NCBI GenBank assembly: GCA_024280975.1 | Contig: JAMXLQ010000149.1 | Location: forward strand, 1 to 7,117 | DNA length: 7,117 nt | Direction of reading: 5' to 3' | Source: Methanosarcina sp. | GTDB lineage: Archaea > Halobacteriota > Methanosarcinia > Methanosarcinales > Methanosarcinaceae | Part shown: in pieces, positions 5,277 through 7,117 of the stretch | Numbering within the stretch: position 1 is the first letter of the stretch | Layout of the letters: each line of letters begins with the position of its first letter | The notes under the pieces: model-generated | Told to the model about the DNA's origin: nothing | Databases searched by the model: none | Seen by the model: the letters and a program-made list of their open reading frames with translations, nothing else | Translations under genes and position numbers: made by a program

Positions 5277-6521
5277 ATGAAAACTATTGAAGAGATAAAC
5301 GAGAAAATCGCTTCCAAAGAAGCGATAATCCTGACTGCTGCCGAACTCAAGTCCATGGTACGTGATGGAAAAGAAGTGACTGTTGATGATGTGGATGTGG
5401 TCACGACCGGGACATTTGGCGTGATGTCCGGTACGATGGCAGTTATGATGGTACCGGTAACCGAAAAATGCAGTTTTGAACGGGCAGATGCAATCTGGCT
5501 AAATGATGTGCCTGCCCAGCCCGGTCCCTGTCCAAACGAAAGGCTCGGGGTTGTGGATCTTGTGATAAACGGGACAGCACATGCAGATGACAGATATGGT
5601 GGAGGGCACCTTTTTCGGGACCTTGTAAAAGGAAAAGCCGTTGACGTGCTCGTGGAAGCACACGGAAGACATTATGAAAACCAGGTTACGCTTGACGAGA
5701 TCGAATTTGCTCGAATTATCACTACCAGGCTTGCATTTAAAAATTACCACGCACTGATAAACCCCACCTCTTCTACGATTAGCTCCATCTTCTCTGTGAC
5801 AGGCCTGACCGGTCCTTTTACTGAAACAACGGTATCAGGATGTGGTGAAATAAACCCTCTGCAGAACGACCCTTCTCACAGGTCAATAGGTGTGGGCACA
5901 AGAGTCCTTTTAAATGGGGCACCTGGTTATATCATGGGGAAAGGGACCAGAGCCAGTCCTGATAAGCCGAACGTCTCTGCCTATGCAGATATGAAAGATA
6001 TGGACCCAACCATGATGGGAGGAATGAAAACCGCTCACGGGCCTGAGTGCCTGACCTCACTTGCAGTCCCTATCCCTGTCCTTGACGATGAGATTCTCTC
6101 AGGGTTAAAAATCCTGGACCAGAATGTCCCATTACCCGTATCGGACGTAAACGGGCGTACTGCGCATGCAAAAGTGAATTACGGGCATATATGGGAAGGC
6201 ACTGATAAAACTATCCGCGTTGAAAAAGAAAAGTGCCTGCACCATCCGGACTGCGCCGCGATGCGCACATGTCCCACAGAAGCGATCTCAAATGATTATG
6301 TTATCAACAGAGACCTCTGTATTAACTGCGGAACCTGTACACTCCAGTGTTCTGAAGGAGTATTCCGTGCAAGGCTTGGATCTATAGAACTGGCTGAAGG
6401 AACTGTCCCTGTATCCCTGAGGCAGTCAGACAGGGCACGGGCAGAAAGGCTCTGTACAATGCTTAAGAACCGTATCTTGGAGCAGGAGTTCATACCTACA
6501 AAGATGTTGGAACCTCTCTAA
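5277..6521 (+). CDS. Methanogenesis marker 16-type metalloprotein (DUF39 + ferredoxin domain)
   Basis: A 414-residue protein with a DUF39 (HcyBio, COG1900-type) domain over about residues 1-310 and a ferredoxin-like C-terminal domain. The DUF39 part shows TTGTFGVMSGTMA, YGGGHLFRDLV, the core SGCGEINPLQND with C189, then GVGTRVLLNGAPGYIMGKGTR. DUF39 proteins act with a ferredoxin-like partner in sulfide-dependent homocysteine synthesis in anaerobes, and the central Cys is a likely persulfide or catalytic residue. Here the ferredoxin is fused: C320-X5-C326-X5-C332-P and C348-X2-C351-X2-C354-X3-C358. That gives seven cysteines, so one cluster may have three Cys ligands. Marker 16 proteins are conserved in methanogens but, to my knowledge, their reaction is not settled. 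It is the last gene of the operon, 46 bases after the Fe-S gene, and probably the client or final enzyme of the set. Confidence 0.9.
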   Translation: MKTIEEINEKIASKEAIILTAAELKSMVRDGKEVTVDDVDVVTTGTFGVMSGTMAVMMVPVTEKCSFERADAIWLNDVPAQPGPCPNERLGVVDLVINGTAHADDRYGGGHLFRDLVKGKAVDVLVEAHGRHYENQVTLDEIEFARIITTRLAFKNYHALINPTSSTISSIFSVTGLTGPFTETTVSGCGEINPLQNDPSHRSIGVGTRVLLNGAPGYIMGKGTRASPDKPNVSAYADMKDMDPTMMGGMKTAHGPECLTSLAVPIPVLDDEILSGLKILDQNVPLPVSDVNGRTAHAKVNYGHIWEGTDKTIRVEKEKCLHHPDCAAMRTCPTEAISNDYVINRDLCINCGTCTLQCSEGVFRARLGSIELAEGTVPVSLRQSDRARAERLCTMLKNRILEQEFIPTKMLEPL

Positions 6522-6755
6522 CAAATTCCAAATTTATGAATTTATTCTGGAAATGAAGTATAGGTATCACGTCAGCCATATAATATTGCAGAAAACAAGT
6601 TACACTAATAGTTCAAATTACCGAAAAAATTTACTAGAAAATATTATTAGTAATTTCTGATCTACGTGATACCAGTCCACAAAATTGGGAAAATCATTTT
6701 ATTTTTTTGAAATACTGGATTTTTAGGATATTTACTAATACGGCTGGTATTTTTC
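6522..6755 (+). other. AT-rich intergenic gap with inverted repeats
   Basis: No gene is supported on either strand. The gap holds a perfect 10-bp inverted repeat, GGTATCACGT at 6563-6572 and ACGTGATACC at 6664-6673, enclosing a smaller hairpin (TTACTA 6631-6636 with TAGTAA 6648-6653). A T-rich stretch at 6698-6708 could terminate the upstream operon. A TATA-like TATTTA at 6729-6734 lies about 25 bases before an ATG at 6756. Confidence 0.5.
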
Positions 6756-6862
6756 ATGGTAAAAGAAAAAACTGAATCTAACGTACTCGTCAGGAAAACA
6801 AAGGCATCCCAAAAAATGATGCTAAAAAATGTGATAATTTGGGCTCCGAATTCTCTTCTCCT

Positions 6863-7117
6863 GTGTCTGAGATTCAATCTAATGTAGTTATAGTGCGCTA
6901 TGGTGAACTTGCCCTTAAAAGTACCGGAGTCCGTAATTGGTATGAGAAAATTCTTATTAGCAATATTGCAGCAATGCTGGATTCGAGAGACATTTCGTAT
7001 TCTCAAATACGGCGGGAATGGGGCAGGATATTTATCGAGACTACGGATATTTGTGCAGCTGAAGTCGCTGCTGATGTTTTTGGGATTGTCTCAACTTCCC
7101 CTGCATTAACAGCAGAG
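6863..7117 (+). CDS. thiI: thiI, tRNA 4-thiouridine / sulfur transfer enzyme, 5' end only
   Basis: The frame reads VVIVRYGELALKSTGVRNWYEKILISNIAAML, then RREWGRIFIET and AADVFGIVSTSPAL, matching the N-terminal ferredoxin-like and THUMP region of ThiI. ThiI adenylates U8 of tRNA and transfers sulfur to make 4-thiouridine; many archaeal versions use sulfide or partner proteins. The PP-loop domain lies beyond the right edge. The start is uncertain: no ATG occurs in this frame after the in-frame TAA at 6779. GTG 6863 is given here because it precedes the first strand closely; TTG 6839 is an alternative, and neither has a clear ribosome site. An ATG at 6756 in another frame would reach this frame only through a frameshift. 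It is another tRNA/sulfur gene next to the marker cluster. Confidence 0.82.
   Translation, partial: MSEIQSNVVIVRYGELALKSTGVRNWYEKILISNIAAMLDSRDISYSQIRREWGRIFIETTDICAAEVAADVFGIVSTSPALTAE

Noticed and set aside
5443..5750. Minus-strand frames opposite the marker 16 gene
   Set aside because: They are antisense to a conserved DUF39 domain, with no domain or ribosome site of their own.
6662..7006. 114-codon minus-strand frame near thiI
   Set aside because: It overlaps the ThiI THUMP-region coding sequence and low-complexity AT-rich DNA, with no recognisable protein.
6900..7109. Plus-strand frame starting MVNLPLKVPES
   Set aside because: It is a shifted reading of thiI; the RYGELALK frame is the real one.

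Overview
The window is AT-rich archaeal DNA and most likely comes from Methanosarcina or a close relative. The evidence is a five-gene block ending in a methanogenesis marker 16-type protein (DUF39 plus ferredoxin), archaeal TATA-like promoters, a tRNA-Cys gene with no encoded CCA, and protein sequences typical of Methanosarcinales. The genus is an inference from recognition, not from a search.

Layout. Positions 1-983 (minus) hold a FemAB/GNAT-like acyltransferase cut by the window edge. Positions 984-1318 are non-coding with short degenerate repeats. Positions 1319-1482 (minus) hold a complete tRNA-Cys(GCA) unit with TATA-like box, leader palindrome and a perfect 12-bp downstream hairpin. 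Positions 1525-1614 hold a decayed second copy of the tRNA 3' half plus its downstream hairpin. Positions 1675-1735 carry three copies of the palindrome found in the tRNA leader, upstream of a radical SAM gene (1805-2797). After a 244-bp gap, another palindrome overlaps the predicted start of a second transcription unit: a lone ABC-type ATPase (3042-3860), a HypB-like GTPase (3867-4571), a small Fe-S protein (4574-5230) and the marker 16 protein (5277-6521). A structured AT-rich gap follows, with a 10-bp inverted repeat at 6563/6664. The 5' end of thiI, with an unclear start, runs off the right edge.

How the genes may work together. The radical SAM enzyme, ABC ATPase, metallochaperone-type GTPase, [4Fe-4S] protein and DUF39-ferredoxin protein look like an uncharacterised maturation or sulfur-transfer pathway. 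DUF39 relatives take part in sulfide-dependent homocysteine formation in anaerobes. The same operator-like palindrome, TTCACRATTGTKAA, lies at the promoter regions of tRNA-Cys, the radical SAM gene and the ABC-led operon. I infer a local regulon joining tRNA-Cys to this cluster, perhaps sensing sulfur or cysteine. This is the most interesting signal in the window. The biochemical function and the regulator are unknown from the sequence alone.
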